Shown here: positions 26,219-33,780 of the stretch, in pieces
Layout: every line of letters starts with the position of its first letter
How positions within the stretch are numbered: position 1 is the stretch's first letter
NCBI GenBank assembly: GCA_015075725.1
Contig: JABTTV010000001.1
Location: 124,001-188,000 of the forward strand
Direction: 5' to 3'
Length of the DNA: 64,000 nt
From: Anaerolineales bacterium
GTDB taxonomy: Bacteria > Chloroflexota > Anaerolineae > Anaerolineales > Villigracilaceae
Position numbers and translations under genes: made by a program
Notes under the pieces: model-generated
The model's database searches: none
Told to the model about the DNA's origin: nothing
Seen by the model: the letters and a program-made list of their open reading frames with translations, nothing else

Positions 26219-27805
26219 TTACCACAACCGACGAGCCATCTTCACCAAATCCACAAATTCCTCCATGTCGTCGTCGCGGCGCAGATCATCTTCTATACGG
26301 CGGGCTTCGTCGTACACGTCGTCAAGCGAGCTGTCCTCCGCCCAGTAACTGCCTTTCAATATCTCGGCAAATTCAGCGACCACCACAGCACGCTGAAAAT
26401 TCGGATCGGTTTTGCGGAAGTCGCGTTCGAGTTGGTCAGCGTAGTAATCCTGTGAAATCTCCACGACCTGATGCGTATCGGGGTCTTCCCAACGCATGTA
26501 GACGGTGGCGATCTTTCCGTAGGCATCGGGATACAACTTGACCTCGTACAGCGCCGTCACAGAATGACCCGCCCCGATCTCGCCCGCGTCCACATCATTG
26601 TCGCGGAAGTCTTCATCTGCCACATCGCGGTTTTCGTAACCGACGAGCCGATAGTTCCTCACCACATCAGGATTGAACTCCACCTGCACCTTGGCGTCCA
26701 GTGCAATGGTCTGTAATGTTCCTGTGATCTCATCGACGAATAGTTTGCGGGCTTCATCGCGGTCGTCCACGTAGGCATAGAAGCCGTCGCCGTTGTCTGC
26801 GAGTTGCTCCATCAGCGTGTCGTTGAAATTGTCCATGCCGAAGCCGATGGTGGTGAGCGTGATGCCCTCTTCGACAAAATGGTCGATCTCTTCGAGGATG
26901 GCATCGGGTCCGGTCTCGCCGACGTTTGCCACCCCGTCCGAGCAGAGGATCACTCTGTTGATTCCATCCGGATTGTAGCCTTCCATTGCCATGCGATAGC
27001 CGAGGCGCAGACCGGCTTCGGCGTTGGTCGCGCCTTCAGGGCGGAGCGAATAGATGGCGGAGAGAATCCGTCCGGATTGCGAACCGGGTGTCGGGTCCAG
27101 AACGATGCGCGCCTCCGATCCATAAACAACGATGCTGACCGTATCATCGCGATGAAGCTGCTCGACGAGCATTTCGAGCGATTGTTTGACCAAGCCCAGG
27201 CGGTTGTCCATGTCCATGGAGCCGGAGACATCTATTACGAAGGTCAGAGACGCATCTTTCCGCTCCTCGTCCGGGACCTCGTATCCCTGAATCCCGATGC
27301 GGAGCATGTCGTAGCGTTCGGTTTGGGTGAAGGGCGAAGGTCCGCCGTCGATGTAAATGTTGAAGGTCTGATGCTCGGATGGAAGTTCATACCCCTGATC
27401 GAAATAATTGATGTATTCCTCCACGCGCACAGATTCGGACGGCGGAAGGAAACCGTCGTTGAGATAATTCCGCATGACGGTGTACGAGCCGGTATCCACA
27501 TCCAATGCGAACGTGGAGAGGTTGTCGTCTTCGGTATCAATGGACGGGTTGACTCCATAGTCTTCGAAGAACATGTCGTACGGTTCGTTGTTTGCGTTTG
27601 CAGTGGGGGCCGGGTAATTGCCGCCTTGCGGAATGATGGAAGCGGGTTGTTCCTCCATGGGAGCGGCTTCCGTGGCGGCGGGAGCGTAATCGTAGTATTC
27701 GGCCTCTGTTGCGGGGGCTTCGGTCGCTGGCGACCCGCCGCATGCGGCGAGAAACACCAACAGGAAAACCGCACAATAGCCAAAGGCTTTGCGTAAGGTG
27801 TTCAT
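26219..27805 (-). CDS. YfbK-like von Willebrand factor A lipoprotein
   Basis: 528 residues from the ATG at 27805, preceded on the minus strand by AGGAGAAG. The signal peptide ends in LVFLAAC (lipobox) and is followed by an Ala/Glu/Pro-rich linker. An N-terminal domain with FALDVDTGSYTVMRNYLNDG is typical of YfbK-like proteins. The VWA domain has an intact MIDAS (DVSGSMD, GATNAEAGL, CSDGVANVG). Probably a surface-anchored metal-dependent binding protein; the ligand is unknown. The open frame continues upstream to 27991 but lacks a signal peptide there. Confidence 0.88.
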   Translation of the reverse strand: MNTLRKAFGYCAVFLLVFLAACGGSPATEAPATEAEYYDYAPAATEAAPMEEQPASIIPQGGNYPAPTANANNEPYDMFFEDYGVNPSIDTEDDNLSTFALDVDTGSYTVMRNYLNDGFLPPSESVRVEEYINYFDQGYELPSEHQTFNIYIDGGPSPFTQTERYDMLRIGIQGYEVPDEERKDASLTFVIDVSGSMDMDNRLGLVKQSLEMLVEQLHRDDTVSIVVYGSEARIVLDPTPGSQSGRILSAIYSLRPEGATNAEAGLRLGYRMAMEGYNPDGINRVILCSDGVANVGETGPDAILEEIDHFVEEGITLTTIGFGMDNFNDTLMEQLADNGDGFYAYVDDRDEARKLFVDEITGTLQTIALDAKVQVEFNPDVVRNYRLVGYENRDVADEDFRDNDVDAGEIGAGHSVTALYEVKLYPDAYGKIATVYMRWEDPDTHQVVEISQDYYADQLERDFRKTDPNFQRAVVVAEFAEILKGSYWAEDSSLDDVYDEARRIEDDLRRDDDMEEFVDLVKMARRLW

Positions 27806-28110
27806 TTTCTCTTCTCCTAATTTGGAAAATATTGTCTTGGGTTTGCGCATGAGAGCGCAAACTGCGCGGACGAATGGAAGACCAGCAGGCGGCGTCCGGC
27901 TGTTCTTCATGGGGCGGGGTGATGTCAGGTCATGGGACCTCCTTTTGCGGGAATTAGCCGCTTTGGATGTTAGAGAACGTCCTCTACTCACGAATTGTTT
28001 TTATAATGGACGTATCGCCTGCGGGGATTGTTCCCCCACTCGGACGATCTAAATCATTCTGCCATAATGCGGAAGCGATTTCACCATACTGGAGAATTGT
28101 TTTATCACCA
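27806..28110. promoter_or_regulatory. Divergent intergenic region (VWA lipoprotein / GH13)
   Basis: 305 bp between divergent genes. It holds a plus-strand TATAAT (28002-28007) without a good -35, a fragment of the TTAGAGAACGTC repeat (27970-27990; compare 32971-32982), and on the minus strand a near-ideal ribosome site (AAAGGAGGT, 27946-27938) before ATG-ACC-TGA. No other gene is visible. Confidence 0.45.
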
Positions 28111-29709
28111 ATGGGCATCCCCTGGTATCACAAAACGACGATCTATCAAATCTATCCGCGTTCGTTCATGGATTCGAACGGCGACGGCATTGGCGACCTG
28201 CAGGGCATCATCCAAAAACTGGATTACCTGAAGGATATCGGTTTCGAGACGATCTGGGTCTCCCCTTTCTTCGCCTCACCCCAACGGGACTTCGGTTACG
28301 ACGTCGCGGATTATCTCTCGATCGCCCCGGAGTTCGGCTCGATGGAGGATGCCTTGCAGCTGATCGAAGAGACGCATCGGCGCGGCATGAAGATCGTCTT
28401 CGATCTGGTCCTCAATCACACCTCCGACCAGCATCCCTGGTTTTTGGAGTCGAGGTCTTCGCGGGATAATCCCAAGGCGGATTGGTATTTGTGGCGCGAC
28501 AAGACTAACAACTGGCAGAGCATGACCGGCGGCTCCGGCTGGCATTACGCCGGGGAACGCGGACAATATTATTGGGCGAGTTTTCTCCCCTTCCAACCGG
28601 ATCTGAACTGGCGCAACTCCGAAGTTAAAAAGACGATGTTCGACATCGCCCGCTTTTGGCTCGACAAAGGCGCGGACGGTTACCGCCTCGACATCTTCAA
28701 TACCATTTACAAGGATGAGGAATTCCGCGACAATCCCTTCGCATTCAAGTTTGCGCCAACGCCGAACGATCCTTCCGGGTTTCTGCAAAAAGCAAAATAT
28801 TCGCAGGACCAGCCTGAATCCTTCGACCTGGCAGGAGAATTTCGAACTTTGACCGACGAGTTCGGCGAAATCCTCACCGTCGGCGAAGTCGCTGCTGCGC
28901 GGGATGTCGTGCGCAAATATGCCGGGGAAGAAACAAACGATGGGCTGACCCTCGTCTTCGATTTCGAGATGCTGCAATTCAAATTCACGGCGGAATATTT
29001 CCGGAAATTGATTCGAGATATCGAAAAACATTTCCCGCCGCCATTCATGCCGGTATATGTCTTCAGCAATCTCGATAAAAGAAGAAGCATTCACCGGCTG
29101 GGAGACGACTTCCGCAAGGCGAAACTGCTTGCCATGCTTCAGTTCACGCTTCGAGGCGTGACCTGCACGTATTACGGCGAAGAGATCGGCATGACGAATC
29201 TCAAACTTCCATTCGCGACGGCGCTCGATCCGATTCCGCGCAAATACACCGCGATCCCGCGATTCATTTTCGATTGGTTTGATGTGACCGTGAACCGCGA
29301 TGAGGTCCGCACGCCGATGCAATGGGACGAGTCACAGAACGCCGGATTTTCTGCGGCAAAAAAGACCTGGCTGCCGGTGCATCCGAATTATCCAACGGTC
29401 AATGTGAAGCGGGAAAACGCGGATGAAACTTCGCTCCTGAACACGTTCAAACGTTTGCTGAAATTTCGCCGGGAAAACATCGCGATGCAGGAGGGGACGC
29501 TGGAGATGTTGGGCGGATTGCCGGGAAATGTGCTGGGTTACGCGCGAAAAACACAAAGAGAAAAACGCGTTGCATTGTTGAATTTCGATGCGCGGGAAAA
29601 AGAATTCGAGTTCGAGGCATCCGAATGTCCTTTCAAGTTGACGGGCGGCGAGGATATAAAAGATAAAGCCGTTCGTTTGAACGGCTTTGGCGGGATGATT
29701 CTAGCGTAG
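28111..29709 (+). CDS. GH13 alpha-glucosidase/oligo-1,6-glucosidase
   Basis: 532 residues from the ATG at 28111. GH13 regions: DLVLNH with H103, GYRLDIFN with nucleophile D194, TVGEV with acid/base E259, and the last region FSNLDKRR with D322. The usual His before D322 (NHD) is Leu321 (codon CTC). N-terminal WYHKTTIYQIYPRSFMDSNGDGIGDLQGI is typical of oligo-1,6-glucosidases and trehalose synthases. It should hydrolyse or transfer alpha-glucosyl units of small oligosaccharides in the cytoplasm. A perfect 10-bp hairpin (AAAGCCGTTC/GAACGGCTTT, 29665-29688) lies inside the last codons. Confidence 0.88.
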   Translation: MGIPWYHKTTIYQIYPRSFMDSNGDGIGDLQGIIQKLDYLKDIGFETIWVSPFFASPQRDFGYDVADYLSIAPEFGSMEDALQLIEETHRRGMKIVFDLVLNHTSDQHPWFLESRSSRDNPKADWYLWRDKTNNWQSMTGGSGWHYAGERGQYYWASFLPFQPDLNWRNSEVKKTMFDIARFWLDKGADGYRLDIFNTIYKDEEFRDNPFAFKFAPTPNDPSGFLQKAKYSQDQPESFDLAGEFRTLTDEFGEILTVGEVAAARDVVRKYAGEETNDGLTLVFDFEMLQFKFTAEYFRKLIRDIEKHFPPPFMPVYVFSNLDKRRSIHRLGDDFRKAKLLAMLQFTLRGVTCTYYGEEIGMTNLKLPFATALDPIPRKYTAIPRFIFDWFDVTVNRDEVRTPMQWDESQNAGFSAAKKTWLPVHPNYPTVNVKRENADETSLLNTFKRLLKFRRENIAMQEGTLEMLGGLPGNVLGYARKTQREKRVALLNFDAREKEFEFEASECPFKLTGGEDIKDKAVRLNGFGGMILA

Positions 29710-29716
29710 CTCACAG

Positions 29717-29773
29717 AAGGGCGACCCTTTCTCGCGCAATGAGTCACGCGAGATATTGACGGGTCGCCCCTAC
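29717..29773. repeat. GTAG-tagged palindromic repeat, second copy
   Basis: Ends AAGGGCGACCC and GGGTCGCCCCTAC, with an inner CTCGCGCAATGAGTCACGCG hairpin. It fills the gap between the convergent GH13 and alaS genes. Its terminal CTA (read as TAG on the minus strand) is the alaS stop codon. Confidence 0.75.
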
Positions 29774-32514
29774 CTTGTTTTTTCTTCGACGACCTTCGGA
29801 AGTTTCTCCAGCGCCTGCTTGACATCTCCGTTCAGGCTACCCTGCGCAAGATTGGGACGTCCGCCTCCCTTCCCGCCGATGCCTGTGATCAGGTCCCCGG
29901 CTTTGACTCCCCGTTTGACCACGTCCTCGGTCACGGTGGCGATGACAGTGCTGCCTGAGACGAACAATGCCGCGCCGTTCTTCGGATGTTTTTCGCGGAA
30001 TTTATCTGCCAAGGAACGGAGCGTATCCACATCGGCATTCGGAATCTCAGCGCCGAGGACGTTGATGTCTTTGACGGTTTGGACGCCGGAGAGCAGCAAG
30101 TTGAAAGTGGAAAGCGCGGATTGCGAGCGTAAGTTGGCAAGTTCCTTCTTCAACTCAGAGATTTCATCCTGCAATGCGTCCACGCGCGCGGGCACTTCAT
30201 CCGGCGAAGTCTTGAGGGAACCAGCTGCTTGCTTCAAGGTCTTGAAGCGTTTATGGATCAAGTCATACGCGCCGCGCCCGGTGACCGCCTCGATGCGACG
30301 CACACCTGCCGCTGCCGAGCCTTCACTGACGATGAGAAATGTGCCGACATCAGATGTGCGTTCAAGGTGAGTCCCGCCGCACAACTCGTAGGAGTATTTA
30401 TCTTTCTCATCTTCCATGATGGAGATCGTGCGGACGGTCTCACCGTACTTTTCTCCGAAGAGCGCCATCGCGCCTTCCTTTTTGGCTTCGTCCAGCGACT
30501 TGGTCACCTTGACCACGGGCATATCCGCCGCAATCGCTTCGTTGACCATGCGCTCCACCCGTTCGACCTGTTCGGGCGTCATCGCTTCGGGGTGGTTGAA
30601 GTCGAATCGCAGATGCGTCGGCGCCACAAGCGAACCCGCCTGTTTGGCTTGATCGCTCAAAACCTCATGCAATGCCTTGTGCAACAAGTGAGTCGCAGTG
30701 TGGTTGCGCATCACGTCGTGGCGGCGGACGATGTCCACTTCGGCGGTGGCTTTGTCACCCACCTTTGGCTGGCCGGAGATGACCGTGCCAATATGTACGA
30801 TCACACCTGCAGATGCGCGGCGCATGCCGGTGACTTCGATCTCCCACCCGGCAGAATCCGGGCGGGAGGACCCCGCCCCTACGGAACGGATGTAACCCGT
30901 ATCATCCACCTGACCGCCCGCTTCGATGTAGAAACCGGTCTTTGGGAGAATGACTTCGACTTGATCGTCAAGTTCGGCAGAATTTACCAACTGCCCATTT
31001 ACAACGAGAGCCAATACCTCAAGGTTCGAAAAGCGGGAAATATCCGTGCCGTTGTATGGGTCATACTCCACACCGTCCTTGCCGAGTTTTCCCTTGGCTT
31101 GCAAGTCTTTCAAAATGCCAGCGAAGAATTCGGCGTCTTCGCCGCCGAGTTTACCCATGGCCTTGCCGCCGCCGGAAGCCTTGGCGTGATGTTCCTTTGC
31201 GTCGTTGAAACCGGCTTCGTCCACGTCCAGTCCCTGTTCGCGGGCGATGTCGCGGGAGATCTCGAAGGGCAAACCGTAGGTGGCATACAGGTCGAAGGCT
31301 TTGTGACCATCCAAGAGCAGAGAATTAGAGGATCGGAGCTCCGAGAGTAGATTCTGCAAATGGTTAGTACCCGCCTCGACCGTCCGGGCGAAGCGGATCT
31401 CTTCCCGGGTCAAATTATCCATGATCGCAGGCTGGGCTTTTTTCAATTCCGGGTAAAAATCGCCGTATTGTTCTATGACGGCTTCGGCAACTTTTGCAAG
31501 GAAAGGCTCAGTGAGTCCGAGCTTCGATCCGAAGCGAGCCGCGCGGCGGACGATCATGCGCGCCACGTAGTTGCGACCCGCGTTGCCCGGAACGACTCCA
31601 TCCGCTATGAGAAACGCCGCCGAGCGGGCGTGGTCGCAGATGACGCGATAGGGCGTGAAATCTGCCAGCATTTCTTTTTCGCTGTGACCCGTGAGCGAGC
31701 GCAACACTTCAAGCGAAGAAGTGAAGAGATCGGTCTTGTAATTGGAATCGACGCCCTGTAAAACGGCAACGATACGTTCAAATCCCATGCCGGTATCGAC
31801 ATGTTTGGCAGGGAGCAGTTCGAGGCGGCCATCGTCGAAGAGATTGTATTGAATGAAAACGTTATTCCACAGTTCGAGAAAGCGATTGCATTCGCCGTTC
31901 ACGCCGCAGACATGATCCGTGCCGCGCAAATTATCGCGTTCTTCGCCGAGGTCGATGTGAATCTCGGAGCACGGACCGCAGGGACCCGTCTCCGCCATCT
32001 GCCAGAAGTTTTCCTTGCGCCCGAAGAAGAGGACGTGATCGGGATTCATTCCGGGCTGTGCCTTCCACGCGTCTGCGGCTTCGTCGTCGCGCGGGATGTC
32101 GCCCTTGTCATCTTCGAAGCAGGTCGCGTAAAGTTTATCCTTGGGGATGCCCCAGACTTCGGTGAGCAACTGCCATGACCAGGCGATGGCTTCCTTTTTG
32201 TAGTAATCGCCGAATGACCAGTTACCGAGCATCTCGAAAAAGGTGTGATGCGTGTCGTCGCGGCCGACATCTTCAAGGTCATTGTGTTTGCCCGCCACGC
32301 GCATGCACTTCTGCGAGTCGACTACGCGGGTGTAGGGGCGTTTGTCGGTGCCGAGGAAAACGTCTTTGAACTGCACCATGCCGGAGTTGGTGAAGAGCAG
32401 CGTGGAGTCCCCGCCTGGGACGAGCGACATCGAAGGCACGGCGGTGTGGCCGTGTTCGACGAAGAAGTCGATGAAGTCCTGGCGGATCTGGTTGCCGGTC
32501 AGTTTTTTGGTCAT
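29770..32514 (-). CDS. alaS: Alanyl-tRNA synthetase
   Basis: 914 residues. The catalytic domain opens QIRQDFIDFFVEHGHTAVPSMSLVPG, with LLFTNSGMVQFKDVFLG and CMRVAGKHNDLEDVG. The editing domain has HTATHLLHKALHEVL and CGGTHLERTSDVG, and a DHHA1-type C-terminal domain follows (TVIATVTEDV, GKGGGRPNLAQG). It charges Ala tRNA and clears mischarged Ser and Gly. The editing-domain entry (IEAGGQVDDTGYIR to GWEIEV) contains about 12 extra residues encoded by a GTAG palindrome. Upstream lie a heptamer array and a putative leader-peptide attenuator. Confidence 0.97.
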   Translation of the reverse strand: MTKKLTGNQIRQDFIDFFVEHGHTAVPSMSLVPGGDSTLLFTNSGMVQFKDVFLGTDKRPYTRVVDSQKCMRVAGKHNDLEDVGRDDTHHTFFEMLGNWSFGDYYKKEAIAWSWQLLTEVWGIPKDKLYATCFEDDKGDIPRDDEAADAWKAQPGMNPDHVLFFGRKENFWQMAETGPCGPCSEIHIDLGEERDNLRGTDHVCGVNGECNRFLELWNNVFIQYNLFDDGRLELLPAKHVDTGMGFERIVAVLQGVDSNYKTDLFTSSLEVLRSLTGHSEKEMLADFTPYRVICDHARSAAFLIADGVVPGNAGRNYVARMIVRRAARFGSKLGLTEPFLAKVAEAVIEQYGDFYPELKKAQPAIMDNLTREEIRFARTVEAGTNHLQNLLSELRSSNSLLLDGHKAFDLYATYGLPFEISRDIAREQGLDVDEAGFNDAKEHHAKASGGGKAMGKLGGEDAEFFAGILKDLQAKGKLGKDGVEYDPYNGTDISRFSNLEVLALVVNGQLVNSAELDDQVEVILPKTGFYIEAGGQVDDTGYIRSVGAGSSRPDSAGWEIEVTGMRRASAGVIVHIGTVISGQPKVGDKATAEVDIVRRHDVMRNHTATHLLHKALHEVLSDQAKQAGSLVAPTHLRFDFNHPEAMTPEQVERVERMVNEAIAADMPVVKVTKSLDEAKKEGAMALFGEKYGETVRTISIMEDEKDKYSYELCGGTHLERTSDVGTFLIVSEGSAAAGVRRIEAVTGRGAYDLIHKRFKTLKQAAGSLKTSPDEVPARVDALQDEISELKKELANLRSQSALSTFNLLLSGVQTVKDINVLGAEIPNADVDTLRSLADKFREKHPKNGAALFVSGSTVIATVTEDVVKRGVKAGDLITGIGGKGGGRPNLAQGSLNGDVKQALEKLPKVVEEKTR
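30846..30882 (-). repeat. GTAG palindrome inserted in frame inside alaS
   Basis: On the minus strand GTAG (30882-30879) is followed by a GGGCGGG/CCCGCCC stem (30860-30878) and a GC-rich tail. It encodes SVGAGSSRPDSA between two segments expected to be adjacent in AlaRS. It resembles the intergenic GTAGGGGCG repeats. Confidence 0.6.
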
Positions 32515-32560
32515 GAAATACTCCGAAGTGTTGAAATGGCGGGCGAATTATACCAAGTGG

Positions 32561-32644
32561 GGTTGAAGGTTGAAGGTTACAGGTTGAAGGTTACAGGTTG
32601 AAGGTTGCAGGTTGCAGGTTGAAGGTTACAGGTTGCAGGTTGAA
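32561..32644. repeat. Heptamer tandem array (12 x GGTTRMA-type units)
   Basis: Twelve uninterrupted 7-bp units, each GGTTGAA, GGTTACA or GGTTGCA. The array lies in the alaS 5' leader, between the attenuator hairpin and the start codon. Confidence 0.95.
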
Positions 32645-32646
32645 AT

Positions 32647-32675
32647 AAAAAATCCCGAACCTGTTGGTTTCGGGA
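32647..32675 (-). terminator. Attenuator-type terminator in the alaS leader
   Basis: On the minus strand TCCCGAAACC, loop AACA, GGTTCGGGA (one bulged A), then TTTTTT. It starts 24 nt after the stop of the alanine-rich leader peptide and 133 nt before alaS, so transcription must read through it. Confidence 0.8.
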
Positions 32676-32698
32676 CTGGGTTTCCTTTCGGTTCCGTC

Positions 32699-32776
32699 TC
32701 AAGCCGTGGCAGGTTGGCAGGCGTCGCATGTAGCGGCGGCGGCTTGAGCGGCGGCGGACGTGAGGTTAGGATTCAT
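32699..32776 (-). CDS. Alanine-rich leader peptide upstream of alaS
   Basis: A 25-residue frame (ATG 32776-32774, stop TGA 32701-32699) in which 10 residues are alanine, including residues 8-10 and 12-15. It lies directly before the terminator hairpin in the alaS leader. The design matches classical ribosome-mediated attenuation: lack of charged Ala tRNA would stall the ribosome on the Ala run. A GAACC just after the stop (32694-32690) can pair with GGTTC in the 3' arm of the terminator as a short antiterminator. A TATAAT ends nine bases before the ATG, so the peptide may be translated from a leaderless message. There is no ribosome site. It is inferred from sequence alone. Confidence 0.6.
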   Translation of the reverse strand: MNPNLTSAAAQAAAATCDACQPATA

Positions 32777-32784
32777 TGGGCGCG

Positions 32785-32790
32785 ATTATA
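32785..32790 (-). promoter_or_regulatory. -10 box of the alaS leader transcript
   Basis: TATAAT on the minus strand preceded by TG. The expected start site is at about 32777-32778, next to the leader-peptide ATG. No convincing -35 is seen. Confidence 0.5.
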
Positions 32791-32947
32791 CAGGTCAGGC
32801 GCGATTTTGGGGAGGGCTGAGAGCAACCAACATTTTGACCCGACAGGTTTTGGAAATGTCATACATCGTCTCGCGACCTCGATCACTTTAATTCAGCGAA
32901 AAAACAGAAATGCACCCCAATCCAGGAAAAAATAGGAAGATCTAACA

Positions 32948-33034
32948 TTACAGCGCAAGGTTGGCAGACGTTAGAGAACGTCTGCTACGCTGAAGCGTAT
33001 TAGACGCTCTCTAGCGTCGGACTTTGCGCTGTAA
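32948..33034. repeat. 87-bp nested palindromic element
   Basis: Perfect 11-bp terminal inverted repeats (TTACAGCGCAA and TTGCGCTGTAA) enclose two perfect hairpins: CAGACGTT-AGAG-AACGTCTG and GACGCT-CTCT-AGCGTC. It lies between the divergent alaS leader and the 33183 gene. It has a MITE-like layout but no coding capacity. Confidence 0.75.
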
Positions 33035-33086
33035 ACCTATAGACGCATCCCTTTGAATCGAAATGGCGAAAAGGGGTTATATTAAC

Positions 33087-33142
33087 TGTATAATGGGAGA
33101 AGGATATAGTTTGGATACAGGCAGGATACAGATAAGATACAG
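33087..33142 (+). promoter_or_regulatory. Promoter with four 11-bp-spaced GATAYAG repeats
   Basis: TGTATAAT (33087-33094) is a possible extended -10. Just downstream are GATATAG (33103), GATACAG (33114), GATACAG (33125) and GATACAG (33136), each exactly 11 bp apart. One turn of the helix per unit suggests a multimeric binding site controlling the gene at 33183. Confidence 0.55.
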
Positions 33143-33182
33143 ATATATCGAAGGGTGAACGGAACGGTCAAGAAGGGTAAAC

Positions 33183-33704
33183 ATGGCAAAAGTACGAAAA
33201 AACATCATTTTGGAAGGCGTGAGCGGAAAATTTGCAGGGCAGGTTGTCTTTCGGCATTTGCGCGACGGGCGGACGATCCTGGCGGCGGTGCCAGATTTCA
33301 GCCAGCGGGTGTTGAGCGAGGCGCAGAAGGAGCACCATTCCAAGGTGAAAGCAGCCAGCGCGTACGCCAAGGTCGCTTCGAAGGTACATCCAATCTATGC
33401 CCAGCTGGCGGCAGGGACCACGAGGAATGCCTACAACATGGCTATCGCGGATTTTTTCCATGCGCCTGTGATCCATGAAGTGAAGCGGGATGGGTCCTTA
33501 TTGAGAATTAGGGCGAGCGATAATGTGATGGTTACACAAGTGCATGTGACCGTCTTTGGGGACGATGGAACGATCCTCGAAGAGGGTGATGCCGCGCAGG
33601 AAGAAAATACCCCGGAGTGGTGGAGGTTCCTTTCGCAACACACCGGCGGGGCTGTGATCGCGGTCCATGATCTGGCAGGGAATGTTACGAAGGCGGAGAG
33701 ATAG
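33183..33704 (+). CDS. Conserved-looking protein of unknown function with Ig-like C-terminus
   Basis: 173 residues, no signal peptide or membrane helix. It begins KVRKNIILEGVSGKFAGQVVFRHLRDGRT, with a helical middle rich in Ala and Lys (SEAQKEHHSKVKAASAYAK), then AYNMAIADFFHAPVIHEV. The end is beta-rich (SLLRIRASDNVMVTQVHVTVFGDDG, AVHDLAGNVTKAE), like an Ig-fold. I recall similar unnamed proteins in Chloroflexota and Bacteroidota, but cannot name a family. It is preceded by a row of GATAYAG repeats. Confidence 0.65.
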   Translation: MAKVRKNIILEGVSGKFAGQVVFRHLRDGRTILAAVPDFSQRVLSEAQKEHHSKVKAASAYAKVASKVHPIYAQLAAGTTRNAYNMAIADFFHAPVIHEVKRDGSLLRIRASDNVMVTQVHVTVFGDDGTILEEGDAAQEENTPEWWRFLSQHTGGAVIAVHDLAGNVTKAER

Positions 33705-33715
33705 GGTTGGGTAAA

Positions 33716-33748
33716 AGACCTGACAGGTTTGGGAAACCTGTCAGGTCT
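33716..33748. repeat. REP palindrome (GACCTGACAGGT family)
   Basis: A perfect 15-bp stem (AGACCTGACAGGTTT with AAACCTGTCAGGTCT) and a GGG loop. It lies between the 33183 gene and the R-M gene; a TATAAT follows at 33755-33760. It may also end the upstream transcript. Confidence 0.9.
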
Positions 33749-33780
33749 AGCGTGTATAATTACGAAAAGGGACTCTTATC

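Noticed and set aside
32561..32644. CRISPR or coding repeat from the heptamer array
   Set aside because: Units are only 7 bp without spacers and do not fit a reading frame.
32515..32800. T-box riboswitch for alaS
   Set aside because: No GGTGG-type T-box motif is seen before the terminator; the alanine-rich reading frame explains the leader better.
32612..32935. 107-codon frame on the plus strand across the alaS leader
   Set aside because: Low-complexity shadow of the repeats and the alanine-rich leader; no ribosome site.
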